This document shows, one piece after another, positions 1 to 8,008 of a stretch of 64,000 nucleotides of DNA. Source of the stretch: Rhodohalobacter mucosus (GTDB taxonomy: Bacteria > Bacteroidota > Rhodothermia > Balneolales > Balneolaceae); NCBI RefSeq assembly GCF_003150675.1, contig NZ_QGGB01000005.1:372001-436000 (forward strand), in the 5' to 3' direction. Each line of letters begins with the position of its first letter. The first letter of the stretch is position 1. The position numbers and the translations under genes were made by a program. Below the pieces are notes generated by a model. The model was not told where the DNA came from and did no database searches. It was given only the letters and a program-made list of their open reading frames with translations.

Positions 1-2
1 TT

Positions 3-305
3 CCGGAGGGCACACGGTCACGATCGGGCAAACTGAACAGGTTTGCTCCTGGAGCATTCGATCTTGCAATTCGGGAAAATGTACCTGTTGTTCCCATAGT
101 TTTAGACGGTACCCGGGAATGCCTTCCCAAAAACACCTGGATATTCAAACCCGGTGTTGAAGTTCGGATGAAAATTCTGGACCCGGTACCGGTAGAGGGT
201 TTTGGTGAAAAAGACGGTAAAGAGCTGATGAATACGGTTCGCCAAATGATTGCGTCCCAGCTTGCTGAATGGCGCAATGAATCTGTAGAGAAGGTGCTGG
301 GTTAG
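3..305 (+). CDS. plsC: 1-acyl-sn-glycerol-3-phosphate acyltransferase, C-terminal part (5' end outside window)
   Basis: The reading frame is open from the window edge to a TAG at 303-305, giving about 100 residues. It begins inside the PlsC block III motif (PEGTRSRSG, preceded in the family by F) and continues into block IV (VPVVPIVLDG, about residues 30-40). These motifs bind the glycerol phosphate and acyl donor in the LPLAT family, which makes phosphatidic acid at the inner membrane. The catalytic HxxxxD motif would lie upstream of the window. The C-terminal tail is basic and soluble, as is usual. Family assignment is firm. The exact substrate (lyso-PA or another lysophospholipid) cannot be read from this fragment. 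Confidence 0.9.
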   Translation, partial: PEGTRSRSGKLNRFAPGAFDLAIRENVPVVPIVLDGTRECLPKNTWIFKPGVEVRMKILDPVPVEGFGEKDGKELMNTVRQMIASQLAEWRNESVEKVLG

Positions 306-340
306 TGTGTAGGGAAAAGGAGTCCTGAGTGTTGAGTGAA

Positions 341-375
341 AAGGCAGAGGGCAAAAGGCAAAAGGCAGAAGGCAA
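341..375. repeat. Heptanucleotide tandem array, unit AAGGCAA (5 copies)
   Basis: Five back-to-back 7-bp units (AAGGCAG, AGGGCAA, AAGGCAA, AAGGCAG, AAGGCAA) start 36 bp after the plsC-like stop codon. The same heptamer recurs as a longer array near 3454. It is noncoding on both strands as far as can be seen. Confidence 0.9.
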
Positions 376-462
376 AAGTGTGACGGGGAAATGATCTCAG
401 ACTGGTGATATGCGATTTATGATCTCAGAAAAATTACCCATCATACACCTCGCAGCGTGCTG

Positions 463-523
463 TTCACTTCGTGGGAATCGCCTTCGGCTCGGAGCGCAGT
501 TCCGAGACTTCGGGAAAGCCTGA
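463..523 (+). repeat. Dispersed ~61-bp intergenic repeat, copy 1
   Basis: A 61-bp sequence starting TTCACTTCGTGGGAATCGCC and ending CGGGAAAGCCTGA. It matches 15911-15971 with only two differences seen. It contains a self-complementary core (CTCGGA...TCCGAG) that could form a hairpin. It lies at the 3' end of the minus-strand membrane-protein gene and stops 3 bp before that gene's stop codon. Weaker copies are at 21786-21822 (inverted) and a core fragment at 3712-3731 (inverted). Confidence 0.85.
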
Positions 524-526
524 CTC

Positions 527-1033
527 TTACCTGTCAATGTCTGGTGAGCTGCCCGTATCCGGGCCTGAGCTGTCACTCTCCGGCGCATGGTAATGGGGCT
601 TTGACCCGGACGCATCAGCTGCAGATCCTTGTCCCGTTACCGTCCCGGCAGACGGTTTATCTTTTAACAGCTGCCATGCGAAAAATGCTCCGCCAAGCGA
701 GAGAATAAGAGCAGTGATGGGGTAGAACAGGGATTCTGTGGGAAGCAGCAAATGGATCTGCCCATAGCGTACCGCAATCAGCATCAGCACGTAGACGGAA
801 CCTGTCAGTCCTTTATGTGAGCGGCCATACGTTAATGCGAACATAGCGCCCAAAAAACTTGTAAGACCTGCAAAGATGGTGAGCATTACAGGCCACATTA
901 ATCCGCCGTATTCCGAGTAGGAAAACATAAGGATATCCGTTCCAGAATAGACGGCAACGATAACCCGGACAAATGAGTCGAGTGCAAAGAGAATGGCTAT
1001 TCCGGCAAAACTTCCAATAAGTGCTTGTTTCAT
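527..1033 (-). CDS. Small integral membrane protein of unknown function
   Basis: A 168-residue protein with four hydrophobic segments (about residues 5-28, 42-68, 76-92 and 100-122). It ends in a polar, Ser/Asp/Gly-rich tail of about 45 residues with no predicted structure. The start is supported by an AGGGG motif seven bases upstream of the ATG. I do not recognise a named family. The tail is encoded right next to a dispersed repeat, so its sequence may be recently acquired. The gene stands alone between two repeat-bearing spacers. Confidence 0.6.
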   Translation of the reverse strand: MKQALIGSFAGIAILFALDSFVRVIVAVYSGTDILMFSYSEYGGLMWPVMLTIFAGLTSFLGAMFALTYGRSHKGLTGSVYVLMLIAVRYGQIHLLLPTESLFYPITALILSLGGAFFAWQLLKDKPSAGTVTGQGSAADASGSKPHYHAPESDSSGPDTGSSPDIDR

Positions 1034-1122
1034 AATATTCCCCTGAACCTGATTATCCCTGTTTGAAGCATATGTTCATCCTTAATGGTAAAAAATATAT
1101 CTGATTATATTGTGAATTTTTG

Positions 1123-1223
1123 GAGTTTAGAGTATTGAGTATTGAGTATTGAGCAGGGAGTTGCCAGTTGTTGATGGTTGGTTGTTGTCTGCACCCTGCA
1201 CCATGAACCCCGCACTCTGAACA
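1123..1223. repeat. Composite heptanucleotide array (GAGTATT, then degenerate heptads)
   Basis: Units GAGTTTA, GAGTATT x3 and GAGCAGG (1123-1157) are followed, after a 3-bp phase shift, by nine further heptads: TTGCCAG, TTGTTGA, TGGTTGG, TTGTTGT, CTGCACC x2, ATGAACC, CCGCACT, CTGAACA. The composition changes along the array but the spacing stays 7 bp. The array fills most of the 307-bp spacer 1034-1340, in which I see no gene. Confidence 0.8.
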
Positions 1224-1340
1224 ACCCATCGGTTAAACCAATTTTTTCTTTATCTTCAGAGCCCTGAATCAGGAGTCGTATCCTGCACATTTTCAATAGA
1301 TATTTAAATCAAATTCTGAACCCCTAAGCAGTACCGGAAC

Positions 1341-1832
1341 ATGCCCGATAACGAATTTTTGGAACCGAGTGAAGTAACCTATACCGATAAGCAATTGATG
1401 GAATCCGAGGAGATCCAGAAAATTGCAGGAGAAGTGATTGAGATGCACAATATTGAATTGGGTCCTGCCCAAATTGGCTACCTGCTGGTCTACCCGAATA
1501 TATCCAAGCAACGTGCCGCAAAGTGCATGAAAGCCAGCAGAGAGGTAAAACATTATTCAGGCAATGATTACCTGATTGAGATCTCGGGAGAATTATGGGA
1601 TATGCTTGACGCTGACACGAAAAAAATGCTTCTCTACCACCAGCTACTGCACGTTGATCCTGTTTATAAAGCTAAAAATCAGGAGTGGAAGATGCAGATC
1701 CGTAAACCCGATTTTGCTGATTATTATGTAATCAACGACAAGTTTGGAAATACGTGGTACAAAACCATTCAGGCAACCGTATCATCACTCTACGACCTCG
1801 ATCCCAGACAGGAGAGTAAAGTGAGTGTTTGA
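1341..1832 (+). CDS. Putative phage-type metallopeptidase, stand-alone
   Basis: A 163-residue soluble protein resembling the 'putative phage metallopeptidase' family. It has an HxxxH zinc-binding motif, H100-QLL-H104, in the context LLYHQLLHVDPVY. The family usually has a third ligand further along (H or D/E), and D106 or residues of the RKPDF segment are candidates. The N-terminal half (residues 12-60) is helical. There is no signal peptide, so it should act in the cytoplasm. There are no phage structural genes nearby. It faces a degenerate AAA-like gene across a 58-bp gap. Substrate and peptidase activity are unproven. Confidence 0.65.
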   Translation: MPDNEFLEPSEVTYTDKQLMESEEIQKIAGEVIEMHNIELGPAQIGYLLVYPNISKQRAAKCMKASREVKHYSGNDYLIEISGELWDMLDADTKKMLLYHQLLHVDPVYKAKNQEWKMQIRKPDFADYYVINDKFGNTWYKTIQATVSSLYDLDPRQESKVSV

Positions 1833-1890
1833 TGTCTCACCCCCGGTCTCCTCTCTAAGTCGAAAAGCATGCCACAAAGAGGAGGGTGAG

Positions 1891-2442
1891 TCACCTTACA
1901 TCGGCAGGACGCTTGTTTTCAAATGTATGCCCATGCACTTTAAGCTGCTTCAGCTTGGAGAAAAATCCTGAGGGCAGGTCACATTCGATAGCGGTTTGAG
2001 CCGTGCGCTCAAGGGCTTTGGTGATATTTGCTTTATCAACCATTTCGAGGATTACAATACGCTCGGAACCCTTAATTTTCTGCAGAAGATATTTTTCCTG
2101 TGGCGTTGCGTAACGAACACTGGAGTAGGTAAATCCTGTGTACTCTCCGCTTAGAACGTCGGCGTGTTCAAGATAGAGATGTCGGGGAGATTCCGGCAGG
2201 TTTTTGAAAAGTTCATCGATATGACGATAAGTGTCCTCTTCTATGGTTGAGATAATCTCACGCAGGTCGACAGAATGAAACTCGACAGACTCTTTTTTGA
2301 ATTTGTCCACGATCTGTTTTTTTGCGGAACGGTTCTTCCCTGCCAGTACAAGCAGGTAGTAGGAAGTATCCAGGTTCAGGCCTGCCACTTTTCGAACGAG
2401 ACTGTCAACTTCTTTATCCTGATATGAAATTCTTTCAACCAT
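1891..2442 (-). CDS. Degenerate AAA-like (P-loop fold) protein
   Basis: This 183-residue protein follows the layout of a single AAA+ core. Residues 29-43 (LLVLAGKNRSAKKQ) sit where Walker A should be but lack the full GxxGxGK[ST] signature. Residues 87-95 (HLYLEHADVL) sit at Walker B with EH in place of DE. The segment around residues 130-160 (RIVILEMVDKANIT, then ALERTAQTAIECDLP) resembles the sensor-1 strand and arginine region of FtsH/Cdc48-type modules. I infer an ATPase-like scaffold that has probably lost hydrolysis. It is convergent with the metallopeptidase-like gene. The family assignment is my own reading and could be wrong. Confidence 0.45.
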   Translation of the reverse strand: MVERISYQDKEVDSLVRKVAGLNLDTSYYLLVLAGKNRSAKKQIVDKFKKESVEFHSVDLREIISTIEEDTYRHIDELFKNLPESPRHLYLEHADVLSGEYTGFTYSSVRYATPQEKYLLQKIKGSERIVILEMVDKANITKALERTAQTAIECDLPSGFFSKLKQLKVHGHTFENKRPADVR

Positions 2443-2614
2443 AAGGTTCCACTGCGTTTTATTCGTTAAAACTATTATCTGTTTCTTACCCGGATTGGTG
2501 TAATGCGCAAATATACGGATTTCATAATTGAATTAACGACTGAAAACCATACTGTAACGGGCTCTCCATGATTACAACGTTTTTTTTAAACCGGCAGTGC
2601 TGCAGGTTGCTTTC

Positions 2615-3325
2615 TCAGACTCCCAGGCTTAAGCGGGCACCCGTCTTAATCACATCCGATTCGAAGCCCTTTCGCAGCCTTTCATATTCCATGCGATTGC
2701 TTGCAGCGAGCAGTTTCTGTGCGTGATTCCAAACCTCCTCTCTCCAGCCGGTGATGAGCCGGGAAATAAGGTATTCATCAAGTCTTCCCATTCCTGCATC
2801 CAGCCAGCCCATGATCGGATCTTCCTTACACAGAATATCATCCTGAACTTTATCAATAGTTTCTGAGATGATGTCATTTACCCTGCAATGATCCTGGTAG
2901 CGTAACTCTTTCCTGCTGGAAGTCAGCTCCTGCCACTCGGGATGCAGCATGTCGTAAAGGGTAAGTACCAGGTCGTAGTTGATGTGTGCATTAACGCCCA
3001 TAAGCAGATATTGCAGGGAATGCAGCTTCTTGCTTCGGGTAGCTTCGTGTACCTGCAGCCATACCGCGGGAGCACGGTTTTTCCGCCTGTTACACTGAAG
3101 GCCCCTGAAATAGTAATCTGCAAAATGATGAAGCAGCCTTTCAACCCACTTTCGGTCCTGAAAATACCCATCCTCAATAGCTGCCATCATGTTGGCGGTC
3201 ATCATGCGATAGCAGCCCAGGAAAATACACCTGCGGTCTCCAAGCTGCTTCCAGCCGGTCAGGGTTTGATCCATTCGGGTAAGTACATCATGCTGCTGAA
3301 ATGTGTTTGGGTTTGATATATTCAA
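2615..3325 (-). CDS. DUF5995 family protein
   Basis: A 236-residue soluble protein with the DUF5995 hallmark stretches: a DRRCIFLGCYRMMT segment near residue 30, KWVERLLHHFADYYF near residue 60, and LLMGVNAHINYDLVL near residue 108. The family is widespread and helical, and its function is unknown. The conserved NAHINYDL motif suggests a buried active or metal site, but that is inference. The frame opens with TTG at 3325. An ATG at 3274 would remove a helix (QHDVLTRMDQ) that matches the family N-terminus, so the TTG start is preferred. No partner gene is apparent. Confidence 0.75.
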   Translation of the reverse strand: MNISNPNTFQQHDVLTRMDQTLTGWKQLGDRRCIFLGCYRMMTANMMAAIEDGYFQDRKWVERLLHHFADYYFRGLQCNRRKNRAPAVWLQVHEATRSKKLHSLQYLLMGVNAHINYDLVLTLYDMLHPEWQELTSSRKELRYQDHCRVNDIISETIDKVQDDILCKEDPIMGWLDAGMGRLDEYLISRLITGWREEVWNHAQKLLAASNRMEYERLRKGFESDVIKTGARLSLGV

Positions 3326-3453
3326 AGGTCACATTCTTCAATTGGCAAAAACACTCCGTTCTGTAATGAATATATGCGCAGAAAGTATCAAAACAACCTC
3401 ACGGTATGCGCGAATTTGCGGGCGGCGGGAGGAGGGAATCTTTGGTATTGTGT

Positions 3454-3790
3454 GGCAAAAGGCAAAGGGCAAAAGGCAAAAGGCAAAAGGCAAAAGGCAA
3501 AAGGCAAAAATGAGAAGGCAGTCTTGAGTATTGAGTATTGAGCATTAAGCATTAAAATTTTACCCTGCCTTTGTTGATTGTTGATTGTTGATTGTTGATT
3601 GTTGATTGCTGACTGCTGCCTATTAACCTCAGAAAGAATTTCTGAGCTGCCCGTTGTAGCCTGTAGCCTGTAGCCTGTAGCCTGTAGCCTGTAGCCAGAG
3701 AATCTCAGATTGGGCCCGAAGTCTCGGGAGCGAACTCTGATCTCTGAAATATTTTCTGCCACGTTCCTTGAACCTTCAACCTTGAACCCG
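3454..3790. repeat. Compound heptanucleotide repeat block with five different 7-bp units
   Basis: This block fills most of the 468-bp gap 3326-3793. In order it holds GGCAAAA in about 8 copies (3454-3510), GAGTATT/GAGCATT/AAGCATT (about 3525-3552), TTGATTG in five copies decaying to CTGACTG (3574-3618), and TTGTAGC plus CTGTAGC x5 (3654-3695). CCTTGAA/CCTTCAA/CCTTGAA (about 3768-3788) ends against the stop codon of the next gene. An inverted fragment of the dispersed repeat core (CCCGAAGTCTCGGGAGCG) lies at 3712-3731. No gene is seen here. Confidence 0.9.
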
Positions 3791-3793
3791 GCC

Positions 3794-5068
3794 TCAGTCT
3801 CCGTTACTAAACCGCTCCGCAGCTGCTTTTTCAAGCTCTTCGCGATTATCGGGATGTGCGATCTTGATCAGTTCTTTCGCGCGATCGGCCATTCCCTTGC
3901 CATATAGCGATGCGGTTCCATATTCCGTAACCACGTAGTGTACGTGGGCGCGCGTGGTTACCACACCTGCGCCCTGCTTCAGAAACGGAACAAGCCGGCT
4001 TTCTCCGCGCCTCGTGGCGGAAGGGAGGGCGATGATCGGCTTTCCGCCCTCCGAAAGGGATGCGCCCCGGATAAAGTCCATCTGCCCGCCCACGCCTGAG
4101 TACTGGTACGTTCCGATGGAGTCGGCGCACACCTGGCCCGTCAGGTCCACTTCGATGGCGCTGTTGATTGCGGTAACTTTCGGATTGCGGCGGATTACGG
4201 CGGTGTCGTTCACATACGCGCAGTCTAGCATCGCAACATTGGGATTGTCGTCCATGAAATCATAGAGCTTCCGTGTTCCTACGGTAAAGGAGGAGACGAT
4301 ACGGTTGGGATGCCTTCTTTTCTTGGAATTGTTGATTACACCCGATTCCACAAGATCAATAATACCATCGGAAAACATTTCGGTATGCAGGCCAAGATCT
4401 TTGTGATCGGTAAGCGATGCCAGAACCGCATCAGGAATGCTGCCGATACCAAGCTGCAGTGTGGCTCCATCTTCAATCAGCTCTGCGCAATGGCGGCCGA
4501 TTTTTAGTTCGGTATCCGTAAGCTCAGCCGGTTCGTGCTCCGGGATGGGGTCGTTAACCTCTACGCCGTAATCAATCTCGGAAACATGAATCATTCCGTC
4601 GCCGAGTGTGCGCGGCATGTTGGGGTTGATCTGAGCAATGACCAGTCTGGATTGATTCACGGCAGCACGTGATGCGTCAACCGATACTCCCATGGAGCAG
4701 TAACCGTGTTTGTCTGGCGGACTCACATGAACAAGGGCAGCATCAAGATGGATAATACCCCGATTAAAAAGCTGAGGTACCTCACTCAGAAAGATCGGAA
4801 CATAATCTGCCCGTCCGTCTCGTATGGCCTGGCGGACATTCTTCCCCACAAAAAAAGCGTGTACACGAAAAGCGTCACTGCATTCAGGGTTAGCGTAGGG
4901 TGCAGGGCCTTCTGTGTGCAGCTGATATATTTTAACATTTTTCAATTCTTTATAGCGCGCGGCCAGTGCCTGGACCAGCTGTATGGGAGCTGCCGCAGCG
5001 GTATGAACATAAATTGAAGTATCGGATTGAATGTGAGCGAGTGCTTCTGAAGCAGAGACGGTTTTCAT
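3794..5068 (-). CDS. Acetyl-CoA hydrolase/transferase family CoA-transferase (4-hydroxybutyrate CoA-transferase-like)
   Basis: A 424-residue class I CoA-transferase of the Cat1/AbfT type. The fold has two halves. The oxyanion and CoA-loop motif LGIGSIPDAV is at 206-215, and the presumed catalytic glutamate E230, which forms the glutamyl-CoA thioester, lies in LGLHTEMFSDG. A conserved GVGGQMDFIRGA motif lies near residue 325. It would move CoA between acetyl-CoA and a short-chain acid such as acetate, butyrate or 4-hydroxybutyrate in the cytoplasm. The length is normal for the family. It stands alone, so the physiological acid cannot be deduced. A heptad repeat abuts its 3' end. Confidence 0.88.
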   Translation of the reverse strand: MKTVSASEALAHIQSDTSIYVHTAAAAPIQLVQALAARYKELKNVKIYQLHTEGPAPYANPECSDAFRVHAFFVGKNVRQAIRDGRADYVPIFLSEVPQLFNRGIIHLDAALVHVSPPDKHGYCSMGVSVDASRAAVNQSRLVIAQINPNMPRTLGDGMIHVSEIDYGVEVNDPIPEHEPAELTDTELKIGRHCAELIEDGATLQLGIGSIPDAVLASLTDHKDLGLHTEMFSDGIIDLVESGVINNSKKRRHPNRIVSSFTVGTRKLYDFMDDNPNVAMLDCAYVNDTAVIRRNPKVTAINSAIEVDLTGQVCADSIGTYQYSGVGGQMDFIRGASLSEGGKPIIALPSATRRGESRLVPFLKQGAGVVTTRAHVHYVVTEYGTASLYGKGMADRAKELIKIAHPDNREELEKAAAERFSNGD

Positions 5069-5538
5069 CTTTTATGAATCGGAAATTGAACAGTTTAAAG
5101 TGGTTGAATCAAACTATAAAGATCATGAAATCAGCATGTTTTTGAAAACAGATCTTCAATTTATTTTTAGAATGAGCCACAGGTAAGAGAAAGGAGAAGG
5201 AGTGGATTGAATCAGTGCGTTTGGATGGGAAATACTCTAAAAAAAAGGCACATGCCGAAGCATGTGCCCTGTCATGGATCAAAACAACACGGTGATCCGC
5301 TTTAAAAGATCATGTTCTTCTTTTAGAATCTGCTGACCCCCGAAAAACCGGAATAAAGATCACATGAACGTTGATTCTCACACATGGAAACGTATGTCTT
5401 TGGAAAGACACCCGGGGGATATTTTTGTTACAAATGTCGGGAAGAAGTTTAAGATGCGATCTGCGTTAAATGAAAAGCAAGATGCGATGTGTCAGGGCTG
5501 AGGTACCGGCTCATAAATCCACTATCGGAAATCAGGTA
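5069..5538. other. 470-bp spacer: one minus-strand terminator, otherwise unassigned
   Basis: Between the CoA-transferase start and the DUF418 stop I see no convincing gene. The only clear structure is the minus-strand terminator at 5238-5268. It sits about 270 bp beyond the DUF418 stop, which leaves room for a long 3' UTR or a small RNA. Confidence 0.5.
5238..5268 (-). terminator. Intrinsic terminator with UUCG tetraloop (minus strand)
   Basis: On the minus strand a perfect 9-bp stem GGCACATGC / GCATGTGCC closes a TTCG loop (5247-5268) and is followed by a run of Ts (A-run at 5239-5246 on the plus strand). The C-UUCG-G loop is unusually stable. It would stop transcripts coming from the DUF418 gene side. 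Confidence 0.85.
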
Positions 5539-6780
5539 TCAATCTGACTGCGCGCGATCTTTTACTATCGGGAAAAGTTTCATGTACGTGCCTATTCGCC
5601 AGACCCATTCAAAGGGTCCGTACCTGAATTTCTGCAGCCACAGCCGGCTTATAACCATCTGAGCAATAATAACACCGAGAGCGATTGCAAATGTATGAAT
5701 ATTTCTGAGTTCACCCAGAAGCCCAAGTCCCCATCCATACAGAATGGCAGTGCCTGCTACAGACTGTAATACGTAGTTTGTAAGCGCTGTACGTCCATAT
5801 GGGATAAACCATCTGAAAAAACGGGCCCCTCTTGTTTTTTCCCAGGCCATTACAAAGAGGCAGAAAATGATAACGGTAAGCGACAAATTCAGCAGGTCGT
5901 AAAGTGTAAGTCCGAACATCACGATCCATGAATCGAGCCCTTCAATGGCTGACAGGTCCTGTGTCAATAAAAGAATCACGGCTGCCGCAATCACGCCGGC
6001 TAAAACGGCAAACGACCATTTAAGGGCTTTTTTCAGCTCTGTTGCGTAACGCGCTGTATCCTCAAAAAAGCGCAGACGACCCAGCATCATTCCGCCCAGG
6101 AAAAAGGCAAACGTAAGGTAACCGCGTGAAATGACCCCAACCTGAAAATCCGCTTTCAGGATCATCCCCTCGGTGGCATTCGTTGCAAAAACGCTCCAGA
6201 TGCTGCCGGAAGTAAGAGTTGCGAAATAGGTGGCCAGCTCCGGCGAATCGGGCATGAATCCGGCCTGCCCAAAGAGGCTTCCGGCACCGAATGTGCTGTA
6301 AATGATGTAGCGGGGAAGGCCCAGGAATATAAGCGCCATAATCCATATCAGCCATTTGTTCGATACGCGATGAAACAGAACCAACACCAGCCCCAGAACA
6401 GCGTAGATGGTTAAAATATCCCCCCTGTAAAACAGGTGGTGGAGATAACCGATCGCAAAAAGCAGCAGAAGCCGCCAGACAAAACGAACCCTGAAATCCA
6501 TTCCCTTTTGAGCAGCTCGATCCATTTGAATGAAAAAACTAAGCCCGAAAAGGATAGAAAAAAGTGCAAAGAACTTCCCCCGAAGGAACAGATTAACGAA
6601 TATATCAACACCCTGATCAAGAGGTCCCTGAACAATGGCTTCCATGGCTCCCTCCGGTGCAGGGCCTGCGATATACTGTTCCACAAAATGGACAATTAAT
6701 ATTCCGGCAAGCGCAAACCCCCGGAAAGCGTCAATGCTTTCAATCCGGTTTAGTACCGGTTTCAGAGCGGTAGAATTCAT
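5539..6780 (-). CDS. DUF418 (YeiB-type) multi-pass membrane protein
   Basis: This protein has about ten transmembrane helices. It carries the DUF418 features: an N-terminal RIESIDAFRGFALAGILIVH segment, related to acyltransferase-3/OPG-like proteins; FFALFSILFGLSFFIQM; LHHLFYRGDILTIYAVLGL; and a C-terminal GRTALTNYVLQS...GPFEWVWR block. The frame could start at 6852, but the ATG at 6780 (MNSTALKP) puts the first conserved helix at the usual distance and avoids overlap with an upstream gene remnant. The family is thought to be transport-related, but substrate and mechanism are unknown. It is monocistronic, with a terminator about 270 bp downstream. Confidence 0.85.
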   Translation of the reverse strand: MNSTALKPVLNRIESIDAFRGFALAGILIVHFVEQYIAGPAPEGAMEAIVQGPLDQGVDIFVNLFLRGKFFALFSILFGLSFFIQMDRAAQKGMDFRVRFVWRLLLLFAIGYLHHLFYRGDILTIYAVLGLVLVLFHRVSNKWLIWIMALIFLGLPRYIIYSTFGAGSLFGQAGFMPDSPELATYFATLTSGSIWSVFATNATEGMILKADFQVGVISRGYLTFAFFLGGMMLGRLRFFEDTARYATELKKALKWSFAVLAGVIAAAVILLLTQDLSAIEGLDSWIVMFGLTLYDLLNLSLTVIIFCLFVMAWEKTRGARFFRWFIPYGRTALTNYVLQSVAGTAILYGWGLGLLGELRNIHTFAIALGVIIAQMVISRLWLQKFRYGPFEWVWRIGTYMKLFPIVKDRAQSD

Positions 6781-6919
6781 TGGCTGACATGGTATTGAAA
6801 GACGATGGAGCTGCCTTGTGAAATGCTGTTGGGAGCTCTTTGGAGCCGTCAATATAGATATAAAAATCGAACATCAGTAAAACAAAGAGGCCGTGAAAGA
6901 GGCTGAGCCGATTCCTCTG

Positions 6920-7012
6920 CGGAGTGCAGGTACCCCATACGGGATAGTAATCCGGTACCAATGCTCTGCAGGTGACGAAATCAAAAGGCTCTGACTCATA
7001 CACCTCCAGCAT
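6920..7012 (-). pseudogene. Remnant of a DUF285/BspA-type gene (C-terminal end only)
   Basis: Read on the minus strand this gives ESEPFDFVTCRALVPDYYPVWGTCTP-like sequence (residues grouped here only to show the match). It corresponds to the C-terminus of the intact DUF285 lipoprotein at 10341-11360. At DNA level 6930-6998 and 10354-10422 differ at about 5 of 69 positions. Upstream there is no repeat region. Traces such as TCTTTCAAC followed by AATATCAGTAATG suggest frameshifted decay of one more repeat up to about 7060. It has lost the start, signal peptide and repeats, so it should be non-functional. Confidence 0.75.
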
Positions 7013-7059
7013 AACATTACTGATATTATGACTAATGCAGATGCGTTGAAAGATTTGCG

Positions 7060-7409
7060 AACCATAAACTTGACACAGATCAGGCCCTTAAATACCATGC
7101 TTTGGCTGAATCTATTATAAAATCAGGCGGTTTTAACATATCACAGACGTTCAGAATGAAATAAGTTGTCAGCCCGGTTTTTCCGCTGGTTCATTGAATT
7201 CATTCATCCTTCGTTGACGGTTTCACACTCAACGCCTTTTAGTATGCCGGTTTCGCCGACAGACACTGAAGCATTATGTTTATTCTCATGAATATATTTT
7301 TGGCAAGTTGAGAGTACTTAAAAATTTTTTGCAAGATTTCCGGACTTGATTTGTCTAATAGTATCAGCAGGCATATTCGATTGTAACGATCGGTCTCAAA
7401 ATTCAATTG
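7060..7409. other. Spacer upstream of the ECF sigma operon
   Basis: AT-rich noncoding DNA that must carry the promoter of the sigma/anti-sigma operon. I see no confident -35/-10 pair and no gene. Because ECF operons are commonly autoregulated, a promoter recognised by the operon's own sigma factor is expected here, but I cannot define it from one copy. Confidence 0.35.
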
Positions 7410-7985
7410 ATGATAGAAACCTCCGAAAAAAAAGTTCTGAATTTTGACAGGCTCTATGAGGAGTACGGAGAGCGTATTCTGAATACAGCCTATAAGATGA
7501 CAGGAGGAGAGGATGTGGCAAGGGATTTGACACAGGATATTTTCTTAAAAGTTTACGAGAATCTGGACTCCTTTAACCAAGAGTCTCGAGTCTACACCTG
7601 GATATACCGCATTGCTGTTAACCATATACTGAACTACCTGAAGAAAAGTAAACGGTACAATTGGCTGGACCTTCTGAACAGATCGATTTCAGAGGTGATT
7701 CATTCGGAAAAGCCAATATCTGAATATTGGAGCCGGGATAGTTTTGTGCCTCCTGATGAGAAAATGGAACGGCAGGAGAGTGAAGTCCTGATTTGGAATT
7801 TGATTCAAAAACTGCCCTCGAAATATAGGGTGCCGCTTATTTTACAACGATATGAAGAGATGAAAATACAGGATATAGCCGATGTGATGGAGCTCAGCGA
7901 AAGTGCCGTGGAATCACGGGTTCACCGCGCAAAAAAGAAATTGCTTGTGCTGATGAAACCTTATTCAGATGATTTGATGAATTAG
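7410..7985 (+). CDS. ECF-type RNA polymerase sigma factor
   Basis: A 191-residue sigma-70 family protein with only regions 2 and 4. Region 2 (about residues 10-80) contains the core-binding and -10 recognition helices (AYKMTGGEDVARDLTQDIFLKVY, split here by function; TWIYRIAVNHILNYLKK). Region 4 (about 130-180) has the -35 recognition helix-turn-helix (IQDIADVMELSESAVESRVHRAKKKL). The ATG at 7410 is chosen over the in-frame TTG three bases earlier. It is the first gene of an operon with a zinc-type anti-sigma and a CpxP-like periplasmic protein, which points to an envelope or metal stress response. Confidence 0.93.
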   Translation: MIETSEKKVLNFDRLYEEYGERILNTAYKMTGGEDVARDLTQDIFLKVYENLDSFNQESRVYTWIYRIAVNHILNYLKKSKRYNWLDLLNRSISEVIHSEKPISEYWSRDSFVPPDEKMERQESEVLIWNLIQKLPSKYRVPLILQRYEEMKIQDIADVMELSESAVESRVHRAKKKLLVLMKPYSDDLMN

Positions 7986-8008
7986 ACACTGAAAAATATC
8001 AAAAAGCC

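Noticed and set aside
3388-3834. 148-residue minus-strand frame through the repeat block
   Set aside because: The protein is made of translated heptad repeats (SINNQQSTINNQQ, LLPFAFCLLPFAF types) with no independent support.
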